NCBI GenBank assembly: GCA_048594975.1
Contig: JBMDXQ010000101.1
Span: 1 to 64,000 of the forward strand
Direction of reading: 5' to 3'
From: JBMDXB01 sp048594975
Lineage (GTDB): Bacteria > Acidobacteriota > Vicinamibacteria > Vicinamibacterales > 2-12-FULL-66-21
DNA: 64,000 nucleotides
The position numbers and the translations under genes were made by a program. This document shows positions 49,121 to 59,392 of this stretch, piece by piece (within the stretch, counting starts at the first letter, position 1; every line of letters starts with the position of its first letter). The notes beneath the pieces are model-generated. The model did no database searches and was not told where the DNA came from. It saw only the letters and a list, made by a program, of their open reading frames with translations.

Positions 49121-49275
49121 CAATGCTGAATGCTGAATGCTGAATGCTGAATGCCTGAATGCCTGAATGTCTGAATGCCTAATGCTGAATGGCTGAATGC
49201 TGAATGCCCGAATGTCTGAATGCCTGAATGCTGAATGTCTGAAACGTGCAGCATTCAGCATTTCGGTATTCAGCG
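49121..49275. repeat. Heptamer TGAATGC repeat array between NUDIX and lon
   Basis: From 49121 to about 49242 the sequence is built of TGAATGC, TGAATGT, TGAATGCC units (about 17 copies). From 49249 complementary units appear (GCATTCAGCATT, GTATTCAGCG), so the two parts can pair. It lies between the convergent NUDIX and lon genes, like the array at 36421. No spacers of CRISPR type are present. Confidence 0.9.
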
Positions 49276-49288
49276 TTCGACTCGTCCT

Positions 49289-51736
<2,448 letters not shown>

Positions 51737-51786
51737 GGCAACCCGCGATCCTCCTGTGGTCCGGGGACGTCTGCATCGGGTGGGAC

Positions 51787-51815
51787 GCAGGCCCCGCTTC
51801 CCGGACGGGGCCTGC
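51787..51815. terminator. Hairpin between the DksA-like gene and lon
   Basis: GCAGGCCCCG (51787-51796) pairs perfectly with CGGGGCCTGC (51806-51815) over a 9-base loop. There is no T-run on either side, so termination would be weak or factor-dependent. It may partly separate the DksA-like gene from lon. Confidence 0.55.
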
Positions 51816-51861
51816 GGACTCTAACACGGGCGGGCGCCCGGCGCTCGAGAGAAAGCTCGGG

Positions 51862-52317
51862 CTACCCCTGCATGTCGAGGAACAGCGAGGCGGCTCCGCG
51901 GCGCTGCGCCATCAGGCGCTCGCGCTGCTGCGCCACTTCGCGCGCCTCTTCGCAGTCCTTGCAGCGAACGGCGAACGGCAGCGCCCGTAGGCGGCGCTCG
52001 GAAATCTCCTCGCCGCACTCGAAGCACTGGCCGAAGGAGCCCTCGTCGAGACGACGCAGCGCCTCGTCGATCTTGTTCAGCGTCTCGGCCTTCATCTGGA
52101 TGAGCGCGAACTCGATCTCGTCCTGGATGTCGGCTTCCGAGCTCTCCGCGGCGTCGAGGACGCCCTGGTCGGGATTATTCCCACCCTCGCTGCGGACGTC
52201 GCGCATTTTTTCATGGACCTGGTCCACGATCTCGCGGCGCCGCTCCTCGAGGATCCGCTTCAGCTCGACGTATCGTTCCCGGTTCATCTTGCCCCCCGGG
52301 GCTTTATGAACGCTCAT
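51862..52317 (-). CDS. DksA/TraR-family zinc-finger protein
   Basis: 151 residues. An N-terminal coiled-coil (RYVELKRILEERRREIVDQV) leads to a four-cysteine zinc finger (FGQCFECGEEISERRLRALP then VRCKDCEEAREV). The coiled-coil tip lacks a clear DxxDxA motif, reading SSEADIQDEIEF, so RNA-polymerase control like that of DksA is plausible but not certain. With rel (ppGpp) in the same region it may take part in stringent-type control. Start: ATG 52317 is preferred because AAGGAGCGG precedes it; ATG 52287 is an alternative. A sigma-54-type promoter lies 57 bases upstream. Confidence 0.9.
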   Translation of the reverse strand: MSVHKAPGGKMNRERYVELKRILEERRREIVDQVHEKMRDVRSEGGNNPDQGVLDAAESSEADIQDEIEFALIQMKAETLNKIDEALRRLDEGSFGQCFECGEEISERRLRALPFAVRCKDCEEAREVAQQRERLMAQRRGAASLFLDMQG

Positions 52318-52373
52318 ATGAGTTCCGCTCCTTTCCCTCTCCGCTCGGCCCGTGTCCGAGTTAAAGGGCGTTA

Positions 52374-52390
52374 TGCAATCAACCTGCCAA
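52374..52390 (-). promoter_or_regulatory. Canonical sigma-54 (-24/-12) promoter upstream of the DksA/TraR gene
   Basis: On the minus strand TTGGCAGGTTGATTGCA matches the RpoN consensus TTGGCACG-N4-TTGCW, with the invariant GG and GC dinucleotides exactly 10 bases apart. Expected start near 52363 leaves about 45 bases of leader containing the AAGGAGCGG site. Activation would need a bacterial enhancer-binding protein bound upstream, in the gene-free 52391-52753. Confidence 0.75.
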
Positions 52391-52753
52391 CAATCGCGCG
52401 CGATTACATCAGCAAATCAGAGGCGGCCTGTCTTCCGACGGGGGCGGATTCGGGGGGAACAGGTGGGAAACTACGGTTTTCCTCGATCACGCGACCCGAT
52501 CCTCACGCGCCACGCCACGAGCCGCTCTCGCTAAACATGTCTCTCATGGTCAATGACTTACACGCGTCTCTCCCCGCTCCGGCAGCGCTGGCGATCGCTG
52601 TTGCCGGTTTAGACGCCGGTCACCCCGCTTTTGGTTCGGGAACCCGTCCGGCAGCCAGACTGGCGAAAACCCCAGCCGTACCAGTTCGGAGTGCGGTTGA
52701 CGGACCGCAGCGCGGGCGTGTCAGCACAACTACGCCCGACCGCTTCCGAGCGA
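52391..52753. other. Gene-free region upstream of the sigma-54 promoter
   Basis: About 360 bases between the conserved hypothetical gene and the DksA-like promoter with no credible ORF or RNA. Its size suits an enhancer region. TGGTCAATGACTTAC (about 52547-52561) stands out as AT-rich, and a CCGGTTTAGACGCCGG hairpin lies near 52605-52620. Nothing firm can be assigned. Confidence 0.4.
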
Positions 52754-53341
52754 CTACTGGATGAATCGCTTGCCGATCGATTGCAGGGGAATGATGCCCC
52801 GGTCGACCAGCTTCTTGCCATCGCGCACGCTCCCTGTGCGCAGGAACTTCTCGTACAGGCGGAGCACGTCGTTGCAGGACGTGAGGGCTGTGCGCTCGCT
52901 GATCTCGGCCAGCACGTCCATGTAGCCGACGAACCGCCGCGCGAGCTCCGCGAAGACGTCGGCGAACGCGTCCTCGTTGCGGCTCAACGAGCCGTATGCG
53001 TACTCGCCCATCGAGACGTAGTAGTCGACGTCGATGGAGCGGCGCTGCAGGCTGTCGGAAAAGAACCCGGACGTGAAGAGGGAGACGTCTCCGAGATCGC
53101 GCAGGTGCGCTCGCTGCTCGGAGCCGCCGCTTTCGAGCGCGCGCTTCAAGCGGAAGGCGAGCGGCTGCCCCTGGTCGGTCGCGCCAACGCGCGCGTCGGG
53201 CCGCACGAACCGGCAGAGCAGGTTGACGAGATAGTACGCGGTGAACTCGCCGGCCTGCACGTGCTGGCGGGCAAGCGCGCCGTCGACGAGTTCCTTGAAG
53301 TACTCGGCTGGCGTCAGCTCCCGCAGAACCGGGCGGTCCAT
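52754..53341 (-). CDS. Conserved hypothetical helical protein
   Basis: 195 residues, not recognised as a named family. Mostly helical: ELTPAEYFKELVDGALARQH, FTAYYLVNLLCRFV, GDVSLFTSGFFSDSLQRRSI, VDYYVSMGEYAYGSLSRNED, RFVGYMDVLAEISERTALTS, LRLYEKFLRTGSVRDGKKLV. The Tyr/Asp-rich centre (DVDYYVSMGEYAY) could form a ligand or metal site. Start ATG is followed by a well-formed acidic N-terminus. The divergent gene at 53477 is also uncharacterised; the two may be functionally linked. No signal peptide or membrane segment. Confidence 0.65.
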   Translation of the reverse strand: MDRPVLRELTPAEYFKELVDGALARQHVQAGEFTAYYLVNLLCRFVRPDARVGATDQGQPLAFRLKRALESGGSEQRAHLRDLGDVSLFTSGFFSDSLQRRSIDVDYYVSMGEYAYGSLSRNEDAFADVFAELARRFVGYMDVLAEISERTALTSCNDVLRLYEKFLRTGSVRDGKKLVDRGIIPLQSIGKRFIQ

Positions 53342-53476
53342 CGGTCGGTTCCCCCTCCGCGTGGTCGGGTCGGCCCCGCCCACTGACCGGGGCAAATGCA
53401 ACTCGTATTCCCAATGCGCTGCTGGGGAAAGCGCGGCCTTTCGAGGTAGGATCGTCGCGATTATACGGAGATTCCC

Positions 53477-54151
53477 GTGGTTTTCAAGTCCTGCCCCCTT
53501 TGCCAGCAGCGCCGGGCCAGGCGGGAATGCCCCGCGCTGGTGCAGACCATCTGCGCCGTGTGCTGCGGAACGAAGCGGCAGGTCGAGATCAGCTGTCCTC
53601 CCGATTGTCCGTACCTGTCCTCGGCGCGCGCACATCCGGCGGCGTCGGTGATGCGCCGGAAGGAACGCGACTTCCGTTTTCTCCTGCCGCTGATGCAGGA
53701 TCTCACCGACGCGCAGTACCGGGTGCTGCTCGCGTTGCAGGCGCTGATCCTCAGGCACGCCGCTTCGGCGCTGCCGGCTCCGTCCGACGCCGACGTCGCC
53801 GATGCCGCCGGCGCCTGCGCGCGCACGCTCGAGACGGCCTCCAGGGGGATCATCTACGAACACCAGCCGTCGTCGCTGCCCGCGCAGCGACTCGGCGGCG
53901 AGATGCGGGAGCTGCTCGCCGGGATGCAGCGCGAGCAAGGTGGACGGCATTTGGAGGCCGGAGCGAGCGTCGCGTTGCGCCGGATCGAGCAGGGCGCGCG
54001 CGAGGCGGCGCGCGCCTTTCCGGAAGACGGTGACCGCGCCTACCTTGCGCTGCTCGGACGGATGATGCGCGACGTCTCGGAGGCCGCGCCGGCGAACGAG
54101 GAACAGGCAGGCGACCGGGAGGGAGACGATCGCCTGATCATCCCCGGCTGA
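53477..54151 (+). CDS. Conserved cysteine-rich N-terminal protein of unknown function
   Basis: 224 residues, GTG start behind GGAG. The first 50 residues contain nine cysteines: KSCPLCQQRRARRECPALV, TICAVCCGTKRQVEISC and PPDCPYLSS, a pattern like a multi-knuckle zinc-binding domain beginning with CPLC and CAVCCG. The remaining 170 residues are helical (DFRFLLPLMQDLTDAQYRVL, LASRG-like segments, RLGGEMRELLAGMQREQG). It is divergent from the hypothetical gene at 53341 and upstream of rpmB. The ribbon suggests nucleic-acid or protein binding, not shown. Confidence 0.65.
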   Translation: MVFKSCPLCQQRRARRECPALVQTICAVCCGTKRQVEISCPPDCPYLSSARAHPAASVMRRKERDFRFLLPLMQDLTDAQYRVLLALQALILRHAASALPAPSDADVADAAGACARTLETASRGIIYEHQPSSLPAQRLGGEMRELLAGMQREQGGRHLEAGASVALRRIEQGAREAARAFPEDGDRAYLALLGRMMRDVSEAAPANEEQAGDREGDDRLIIPG

Positions 54152-54174
54152 GGAGTGGTCGGCCGCGCGTGTGG

Positions 54175-54180
54175 TATAAT
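54175..54180 (+). promoter_or_regulatory. TATAAT -10 box of rpmB
   Basis: A perfect TATAAT after GTGG. Transcription would start near 54187, giving a GC-rich leader of about 63 bases before the rpmB ATG. No clear -35 was seen. Confidence 0.5.
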
Positions 54181-54249
54181 CCTGCGTTTGCGCAGCCGCC
54201 GACGGAGGCGGGTGTACCCACTCGGGCGAATCACGGACAGGTTACGTCA

Positions 54250-54441
54250 ATGGCCAAACGCTGCGACATCTGCGGAAAAGGGCCCGTTGTCGGCCGCAAC
54301 ATCAGCCACGCGCACAACGTCACGCCGCGTCGGTTCGAGCCCAACCTGCAGCGCGTCCGCGCGATCGTCAACGGCGGCATCCGCCGCCTGCGCGTCTGCA
54401 CGCGCTGCCTGCGCTCGAACAAGGTCGTCAAGGCCGCCTAG
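54250..54441 (+). CDS. rpmB: 50S ribosomal protein L28
   Basis: 63 residues. MAKRCDICGKGPVVGRNISH, NVTPRRFEPNLQRVRAIVNG and RLRVCTRCLRSNKVVKAA are diagnostic. It carries two CxxC pairs (CDIC and CTRC), so this is the zinc-binding C+ form. Such organisms sometimes hold a C- paralogue induced under zinc starvation elsewhere. The ridA gene follows two bases after its stop. Confidence 0.97.
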   Translation: MAKRCDICGKGPVVGRNISHAHNVTPRRFEPNLQRVRAIVNGGIRRLRVCTRCLRSNKVVKAA

Positions 54442-54443
54442 CC

Positions 54444-54827
54444 GTGCGCCGGGCGGTCTCCACGCCGTCGGCTCCCGCGGCCATCGGGCCGTACTCGCAG
54501 GCCGTCGCGGCCGGGTCGCTGCTCTTCGTGTCGGGACAGATACCGATCGACGCCGCGACCGGCACCCTGATCGAGGGAGACGTCGCGGCGCAGACGCACC
54601 GCGTACTCCGCAACGTGGAAGCGATCCTGCAGGCGGCCGGCGCCACCCTCGACGACGTCGTCCGTACGACCGTGTACCTGGCGGACATGAACGACTTCGC
54701 CGCGATGAACGAGGCGTACGCCACCTACTTCCACGCACCCGCACCGGCCCGCGCGACCGTGCAGGCCGCCCGCCTGCCCAGGGACGCCAGAATCGAAATC
54801 GATGTCATCGCGTCGCTGCACGCCTGA
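54444..54827 (+). CDS. ridA: RidA-family 2-iminobutanoate/2-iminopropanoate deaminase
   Basis: 127 residues, YjgF/YER057c/UK114 family. AAIGPYSQAVAAGSLLFVSG, TLIEGDVAAQTHRVLRNVEA, TTVYLADMNDFAAMNEAYAT and the substrate-binding ARATVQAARLPRDARIEIDV (active-site Arg) are clear. It hydrolyses reactive enamine/imine intermediates from PLP enzymes. The start (GTG, two bases after rpmB) implies co-transcription. It converges on rel. Confidence 0.95.
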   Translation: MRRAVSTPSAPAAIGPYSQAVAAGSLLFVSGQIPIDAATGTLIEGDVAAQTHRVLRNVEAILQAAGATLDDVVRTTVYLADMNDFAAMNEAYATYFHAPAPARATVQAARLPRDARIEIDVIASLHA

Positions 54828-54936
54828 CGGGATGGTCGATGGTGACTGGAAGATGGTAACGAGCTGATGAAGTGCGCCCGGGTTGATCCCAGACGCCTCT
54901 GACCGCTTCCTTTACCAGCTTCCGTTCTTCCCGTCG

Positions 54937-57087
54937 TCAGCGCGAAGCCCGTTCCACATCCACAACGCCTTCGACGCTCCTCAGTGACTTGATCACCTTC
55001 TGCAGGTGCTTGACGTCGCTGATCTCGACGGTCATGTCGATGCGCCCGACCTGGTCGTCGACGGTGGCCTCGACGTTGCGAATGTTGGTGTTGATGCCGG
55101 CGATCTTGGAGCTCACGTCCGCGAGGATGCCCTTCCGGTCTTCGACGTGGATGTGCAGGCGGACGGTGTAGGGCGCCGGGTCCGCGCCCTTGTCCCACTC
55201 GACCTCGATCCGCCGCTCCGGGTCGTAGAGCAGGTTGACGACGTTCGAGCAGGTGGCGGAGTGGACCGAGACGCCCTTCCCGCGGGTGATGTAGCCGACG
55301 ATGGCCTCCCCGCGGATCGGGTTGCAGCAGCGAGCGCGGAACACCATCAGGTCGTCGACGCCGCGCACCTTGATCTTGTCCTCGCCGGTGCCGAGCACCC
55401 GCCGGACGACCGACGCGATGCCGGTCTCCGGCGCCTCCTTCAGCTGCTCCTGGGGCACGAACTTCCCCAGGACGGTACGCGCCGACAGCTTGCCGTAGCC
55501 GATCGCGGTGAAGACGTCGTCGATCTTCTGCAAGCCGTACTCGGCGGCGACGCGGCTGAACGTCGCCGGGTCGGACAGGCCCTTGAGGCTCAGGCCGAAG
55601 CGCTTGGCCTCCTTCTCGAAGAGCTTGCGGCCCAGCTCGAGGCTGCGTTCCTTCTCCTCCGAGTGGATGAACTGCTTGATCTTGCTGCGCGCCCGAGAGG
55701 TGGCAACGAAGTTGAGCCAGTCGCGCGACGGCTTGTGCCCCGGCGCCGTGACGATCTCCACGATGTCGCCGTTGCGCAGCCGCGTGCGCAGCGGCACCAT
55801 CTTGCCGTTGACGCGCGCGCCGACGCACTGATGGCCGACGTCGGTGTGAATCGCGTAGGCGAAGTCGACCGGTGTCGCGTCGCGCGGCAGCGATTTGACC
55901 TCGCCTTTGGGGGTGAAGATGTAGACCGCTTCGGGATAGAGATCGATCTTCAGGTTCTGCAGGAACTCCTGCGGATCGCGGACCTCCTGCTGCCACTCCA
56001 GCAGCTGCCGCAGCCACAGGAAGTGCTGCTCGTCGCGGGTCGCGCCGACGCGCCCTTCCTTGTACTTCCAGTGCGCGGCGATGCCCTCTTCGGCGATACG
56101 ATGCTGCTCGGCGGTACGGATCTGCACCTCGAACGGAAAGCCGCGCTCGGAGACGACCGAGGTGTGGAGCGACTGGTAGCCGTTCGGCCGCGGCATGGCG
56201 ATGAAGTCCTTGATTCGCCCGGGCACCGGCGACCAGGTCTGGTGGATGATGCCGAGCGTGGCGTAGCAGTCGCGTACCGACTGGGTGACGATGCGCAGCG
56301 CGACCAGGTCGTAGACCTGGTCGAGATCGATTTTCTGCCGCTTCAGCTTCTGGTGGATGCTGAACAGCCGCTTGATGCGCCCGTCGATGTGCATCACCGG
56401 GACCTGCGCCTCGGCCAGCTTGGCGGCGATCGTCCGGGTCAGCTCCTCGATCATCCCCTCGGTGGCACGGCGGCGGCTCTCGACGCGCTGGCGCAGCGAC
56501 TCGTAGGCCTTGGACTCGAGGTACTTGAAGGCCAGGTCTTCGAGCTCGTTCTTGATCTTGCTCATCCCCAGCCGGTTGGCGATCGGCGCGTAGATGTCGC
56601 GCGTCTCCTGCGCGATCTTCACGCGCCGCTCCTCCGGCAGGTGGTGCAGCGTCCGCATGTTGTGCAGCCGATCCGCCAGCTTGACGAGGATCACGCGGAC
56701 GTCGTCGACCATCGCCAGCAGCATCTTGCGGAAGTTCTCGGCCTGCCGCTCCTCGCTCGAGGAGAAGGGGATGGCGCCCAGCTTGGTGACGCCTTCGACC
56801 ACGTGCGCCACGTCCGACCCGAACAGCTCGACGATCCGCTCGATCGGGGTCTGCGTGTCCTCGACGATGTCGTGGAGGAGCCCGGCGGCGATCGCCACCA
56901 CGTCCAGCTTCATGTCCGCGAGCAGATCGGCCACTTCCAGAGGGTGCACGAGGTAGGGCTCGCCGGAATGCCGGACCTGTCCCTTGTGCTCGAAGGCCGA
57001 GAAGACGTAGGCCCGCCTGAGCAGCTCGACGTCGGCATCCGGGTTGGTGGCCCGGACCTTTTCGACCAGGTCCTCGAACCGAATCAT
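54937..57087 (-). CDS. rel: Bifunctional (p)ppGpp synthetase/hydrolase RelA/SpoT
   Basis: 716 residues from ATG 57087, which follows GGCGAG; an in-frame TTG at 57204 would add 39 unconserved residues. The HD hydrolase domain is intact (AAGLLHDIVEDTQTPIERIV, His72-Asp73, plus HxxxH in HKGQVRHSGEPYLVHPLEV). The synthetase has IKDFIAMPRPNGYQSLHTSV and EVQIRTAEQHRIAEEGIAAH. TGS (VYIFTPKGEVKSLPRDATPV), zinc-finger-like (RARCCNPIRGEAIVGYITRG) and ACT domains follow. Both activities appear retained, so it is a Rel-type enzyme, probably the only long RSH. It makes and degrades the stringent-response alarmone. Confidence 0.96.
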   Translation of the reverse strand: MIRFEDLVEKVRATNPDADVELLRRAYVFSAFEHKGQVRHSGEPYLVHPLEVADLLADMKLDVVAIAAGLLHDIVEDTQTPIERIVELFGSDVAHVVEGVTKLGAIPFSSSEERQAENFRKMLLAMVDDVRVILVKLADRLHNMRTLHHLPEERRVKIAQETRDIYAPIANRLGMSKIKNELEDLAFKYLESKAYESLRQRVESRRRATEGMIEELTRTIAAKLAEAQVPVMHIDGRIKRLFSIHQKLKRQKIDLDQVYDLVALRIVTQSVRDCYATLGIIHQTWSPVPGRIKDFIAMPRPNGYQSLHTSVVSERGFPFEVQIRTAEQHRIAEEGIAAHWKYKEGRVGATRDEQHFLWLRQLLEWQQEVRDPQEFLQNLKIDLYPEAVYIFTPKGEVKSLPRDATPVDFAYAIHTDVGHQCVGARVNGKMVPLRTRLRNGDIVEIVTAPGHKPSRDWLNFVATSRARSKIKQFIHSEEKERSLELGRKLFEKEAKRFGLSLKGLSDPATFSRVAAEYGLQKIDDVFTAIGYGKLSARTVLGKFVPQEQLKEAPETGIASVVRRVLGTGEDKIKVRGVDDLMVFRARCCNPIRGEAIVGYITRGKGVSVHSATCSNVVNLLYDPERRIEVEWDKGADPAPYTVRLHIHVEDRKGILADVSSKIAGINTNIRNVEATVDDQVGRIDMTVEISDVKHLQKVIKSLRSVEGVVDVERASR

Positions 57088-57158
57088 CTCGCCGGTGTCT
57101 AAACGGGAAAGAAGTGTTCTTGGGCGGTTTCCGGCGGCCGGGCCGGGGGCCGGCACGG

Positions 57159-57188
57159 TTGACGCCGCGTTTTTGCCTTCACTATACT
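57159..57188 (+). promoter_or_regulatory. Sigma-70 promoter of the TPR lipoprotein gene
   Basis: TTGACG at 57159-57164, 18-bp spacer, TATACT at 57183-57188. The following GGCCCGGAT is identical to the sequence after the cold-shock promoter at 16033. Start near 57195 gives an 85-base leader to ATG 57280. Confidence 0.65.
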
Positions 57189-57279
57189 GGCCCGGATCCG
57201 GCAACCGCGAAATCGCACTTTTGTACCCATTCTAAAGGGTCGGCCCTCCGGCCCGCAGAGACGCTCTGAAGGGAACACC

Positions 57280-58242
57280 ATGATGGTATCTCGGCATTCG
57301 TCGGCCGCGGCGGTGGTCGCGGTGGTCGGCCTCAGCCTGGCCGTGGCCGGCTGTGGCAGGTACTCGCTCAGCGCCCTCAAGGCCCAGAAGGCCTGGAAGG
57401 AAGGCAACGAGCGCTACAAGGCGCAGGACTGGCAGGCGGCGGCGGAGAAGTACGAGTACGTGCTCGCCCAGGACCCGTCGCGGACGGAGGTGTACTTCTT
57501 CCTGGCGAACAGCTACGACAACCTGTATAAGCCGAGCCGGGCGGGCGAGGCCGAGAACGACGCCATGATTCAGAGGGCGATCGACAACTACCAGAAGGCG
57601 GTCCAGGTCGATCCCAGCCCGGAGATGAAGGAGCTGGCGCTCAAATTCCTGGTCGCCGTCTACGGCGCCGACAAGCTGAACGATCCCTCGAAGTCGGAGC
57701 CGGTCGTGCAGCAGATGATCCAGATGAACCCGTCCGAGCCCGAGAACTACGCCGCGCTCTCGAAGATCTACGAGGACGCCGGTCGCTACGACGAGGCGGA
57801 AGCGGCGCTGCTCAAGGCGCGCGACGTCCGGCCGAACGACCCGCTGGTCTACCAGCAGATCGCCGGGTTCTACAACCGGCAGGGCGACTTCGAGAGGACG
57901 ATGGAGAACCTGAACAAGGCGGCGGACCTCGACCCGAACAACGCGCAGGGCTTCCACACCGTGGCCACCTACTACGAGGAGAAGGTCCGCAAGGACTTCC
58001 GCATCACCCCGGCCCAGAAGAAGGAGTACATCGAGAAGGGAATCGAGGCCGCCGACAGGGCCACGAAGATCAACCCGGACTACTCCGACGCCCTGCTCTG
58101 GAAGAACATCCTGCTCCGCCACCAGATGCGGATCGAGCCCGACCGCGCCAAGCAGCAGGAGCTCGAGCGCGAAGCCGATCGGCTGCGCAGCCGCGCCATC
58201 GAGCTGAACAAGAAGAAGGCCTCGGGCGTCTCCGGCCAGTAG
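57280..58242 (+). CDS. TPR-repeat lipoprotein
   Basis: 320 residues. A lipoprotein signal (AVVAVVGLSLAVAGCGRYSL, lipobox L-A-V-A-G-C) is followed by five to six tetratricopeptide repeats: AWKEGNERYKAQDWQAAAEK, YENYAALSKIYEDAGRYDEA-type units and DPLVYQQIAGFYNRQGDFER. The C-terminus is charged and helical (RAIELNKKKASG). It probably resides on the periplasmic face of a membrane as a scaffold. Lgt and LspA in this window would process it. Divergent from rel with its own promoter. Confidence 0.9.
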   Translation: MMVSRHSSAAAVVAVVGLSLAVAGCGRYSLSALKAQKAWKEGNERYKAQDWQAAAEKYEYVLAQDPSRTEVYFFLANSYDNLYKPSRAGEAENDAMIQRAIDNYQKAVQVDPSPEMKELALKFLVAVYGADKLNDPSKSEPVVQQMIQMNPSEPENYAALSKIYEDAGRYDEAEAALLKARDVRPNDPLVYQQIAGFYNRQGDFERTMENLNKAADLDPNNAQGFHTVATYYEEKVRKDFRITPAQKKEYIEKGIEAADRATKINPDYSDALLWKNILLRHQMRIEPDRAKQQELEREADRLRSRAIELNKKKASGVSGQ

Positions 58243-58424
58243 AAGCGCACCGCGCCGGCGCGCCGCGCGACCGCGGCGCGCAGCGCGTCCCGTTTAACCA
58301 CCCCACCCGCTCGACCCCGCCGCGGCGCCGAGCACTCGGATGGCCTCGCCGCCGCGCAGCAAGCCGTCTCCCGCGTCGTCGGGACGCGGGCCGGGGGCGG
58401 AGGGATTTGACTCGAAGCAAGAAA

Positions 58425-58448
58425 AAGGCGGGGCCGTGGCCCCGCCTT
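58425..58448 (-). terminator. Intrinsic terminator of the tonB-exbB-exbD-exbD operon
   Basis: AAGGCGGGGCC (58425-58435) and GGCCCCGCCTT (58438-58448) form an 11-bp stem. On the minus strand the stem is followed by a run of T (the plus-strand GAAAAA at 58421-58426), 28 bases after the last exbD stop. The rest of 58243-58475 is GC-rich with no gene seen. Confidence 0.88.
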
Positions 58449-58475
58449 CGGACGGACGGATGGTCGAACCGATGA

Positions 58476-58937
58476 TCAGTTGCCCGAAGTCGCGGCGCGG
58501 CGCATGCCCTCGGTGACGATCCCGACCTTCTCGATACCGGCGCCCTTGGCGGCGTCGATCACCGCGATGATCTCGCCGTAGCGCAGCGAGCCGTCGCCGG
58601 CAATGAACATCGTCTTCTCCTTGCGGGTCTCGAAGATGTCGCGCAGGCGACCCTCGAGGTCGCCGAGCATCACGGGCTGCTTGTTGATCGAGATTTGCCG
58701 GTCGGCGGTGTACTCCAGCACGATCTGCTGGCTGGGTTCCGTCGTGTTGGGTGTCTTCGTCTCCAGCGGCAGGTTGATGTCCACGCCCTTCTGGGTCAAC
58801 GGCAACGCCGCCATGAAGATGATCAGCAGGACGAGCAGCACGTCGATGAGCGGCGTGACGTTCATGTCCGCGCTGGCCTGCGGGACCTCGCTCGTGACGA
58901 CGCGTTCGGCGCCGTGGTGCTTGTGTGCGTGCGCCAT
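58476..58937 (-). CDS. exbD: ExbD/TolR-family protein, second copy
   Basis: 153 residues. One N-terminal transmembrane helix with the proton-carrying Asp: DMNVTPLIDVLLVLLIIFMA. The periplasmic domain (ALPLTQKGVDINLPLETKTP, GDLEGRLRDIFETRKEKTMF, AVIDAAKGAGIEKVGIVTEG) fits ExbD. The N-terminus is His-rich (MAHAHKHHGAERV). ATG overlaps the stop of the first exbD (TGATG). Two different ExbD proteins with one ExbB could form a mixed dimer inside the ExbB pentamer. Confidence 0.93.
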   Translation of the reverse strand: MAHAHKHHGAERVVTSEVPQASADMNVTPLIDVLLVLLIIFMAALPLTQKGVDINLPLETKTPNTTEPSQQIVLEYTADRQISINKQPVMLGDLEGRLRDIFETRKEKTMFIAGDGSLRYGEIIAVIDAAKGAGIEKVGIVTEGMRRAATSGN

Positions 58938-59380
58938 CACATGCCTCCCGCGGTCGTCCGCCGTTCCTTCGGCGGCTCGGTAATCAGGCCGATGTTCTCG
59001 ATCCCGGCTTCGCGCAGCTGGTCCATCGCCTCCATGATCGCGCTGTAGGAGGCGTCCTTGTCGCCGCGGATCAGGACGATGCGCTCGGTCTTGTCCTCGA
59101 GCGCTGCCTTGACGCGTTCACCGAAGTTCGTGCGCGGGATCTCGAGGCCGTTCAGGTGCAGCCGGTTCTGCGAGTCCACCGCGACGACCGTCTGATCCTG
59201 CTGGTCCGGCTTGTCGACCGTGTTGCGCGCATCCGGGAGCTGCACGTTCACTCCCTTCTGCAGCATCGGAGCGACGAGCATCATGATGATGAGCAGCACC
59301 AGCATGACGTCGACGAGCGGCGTCACGTTGATGGTGGAGTTGATCTTCCCTCTCCCAGCGCCGCCAACATCCTTTGCCAT
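58937..59380 (-). CDS. exbD: ExbD/TolR-family protein, first copy
   Basis: 147 residues. INVTPLVDVMLVLLIIMMLV holds the transmembrane helix and the essential Asp. The periplasmic part (LQKGVNVQLPDARNTVDKPD, DKDASYSAIMEAMDQLREAG, IENIGLITEPPKERRTTAGG) matches ExbD/TolR. It differs clearly from the downstream copy in its N-terminus and in insert sequence, so the two are not a recent duplication. Twelve bases separate it from exbB. Confidence 0.93.
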   Translation of the reverse strand: MAKDVGGAGRGKINSTINVTPLVDVMLVLLIIMMLVAPMLQKGVNVQLPDARNTVDKPDQQDQTVVAVDSQNRLHLNGLEIPRTNFGERVKAALEDKTERIVLIRGDKDASYSAIMEAMDQLREAGIENIGLITEPPKERRTTAGGM

Positions 59381-59392
59381 GGCGAAAAACCC

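Noticed and set aside
49121..49275. CRISPR array
   Set aside because: Units are 7 bp and contiguous with no spacers, and no cas genes are nearby.
51787..51815. Strong intrinsic terminator before lon
   Set aside because: The perfect hairpin has no T-run on either strand, so it is reported only as a hairpin of uncertain effect.
55006..57102. 698-codon plus-strand ORF opposite rel
   Set aside because: Shadow of the intact rel gene; Asp/Val/Leu/Arg/Ala-biased with no domain.
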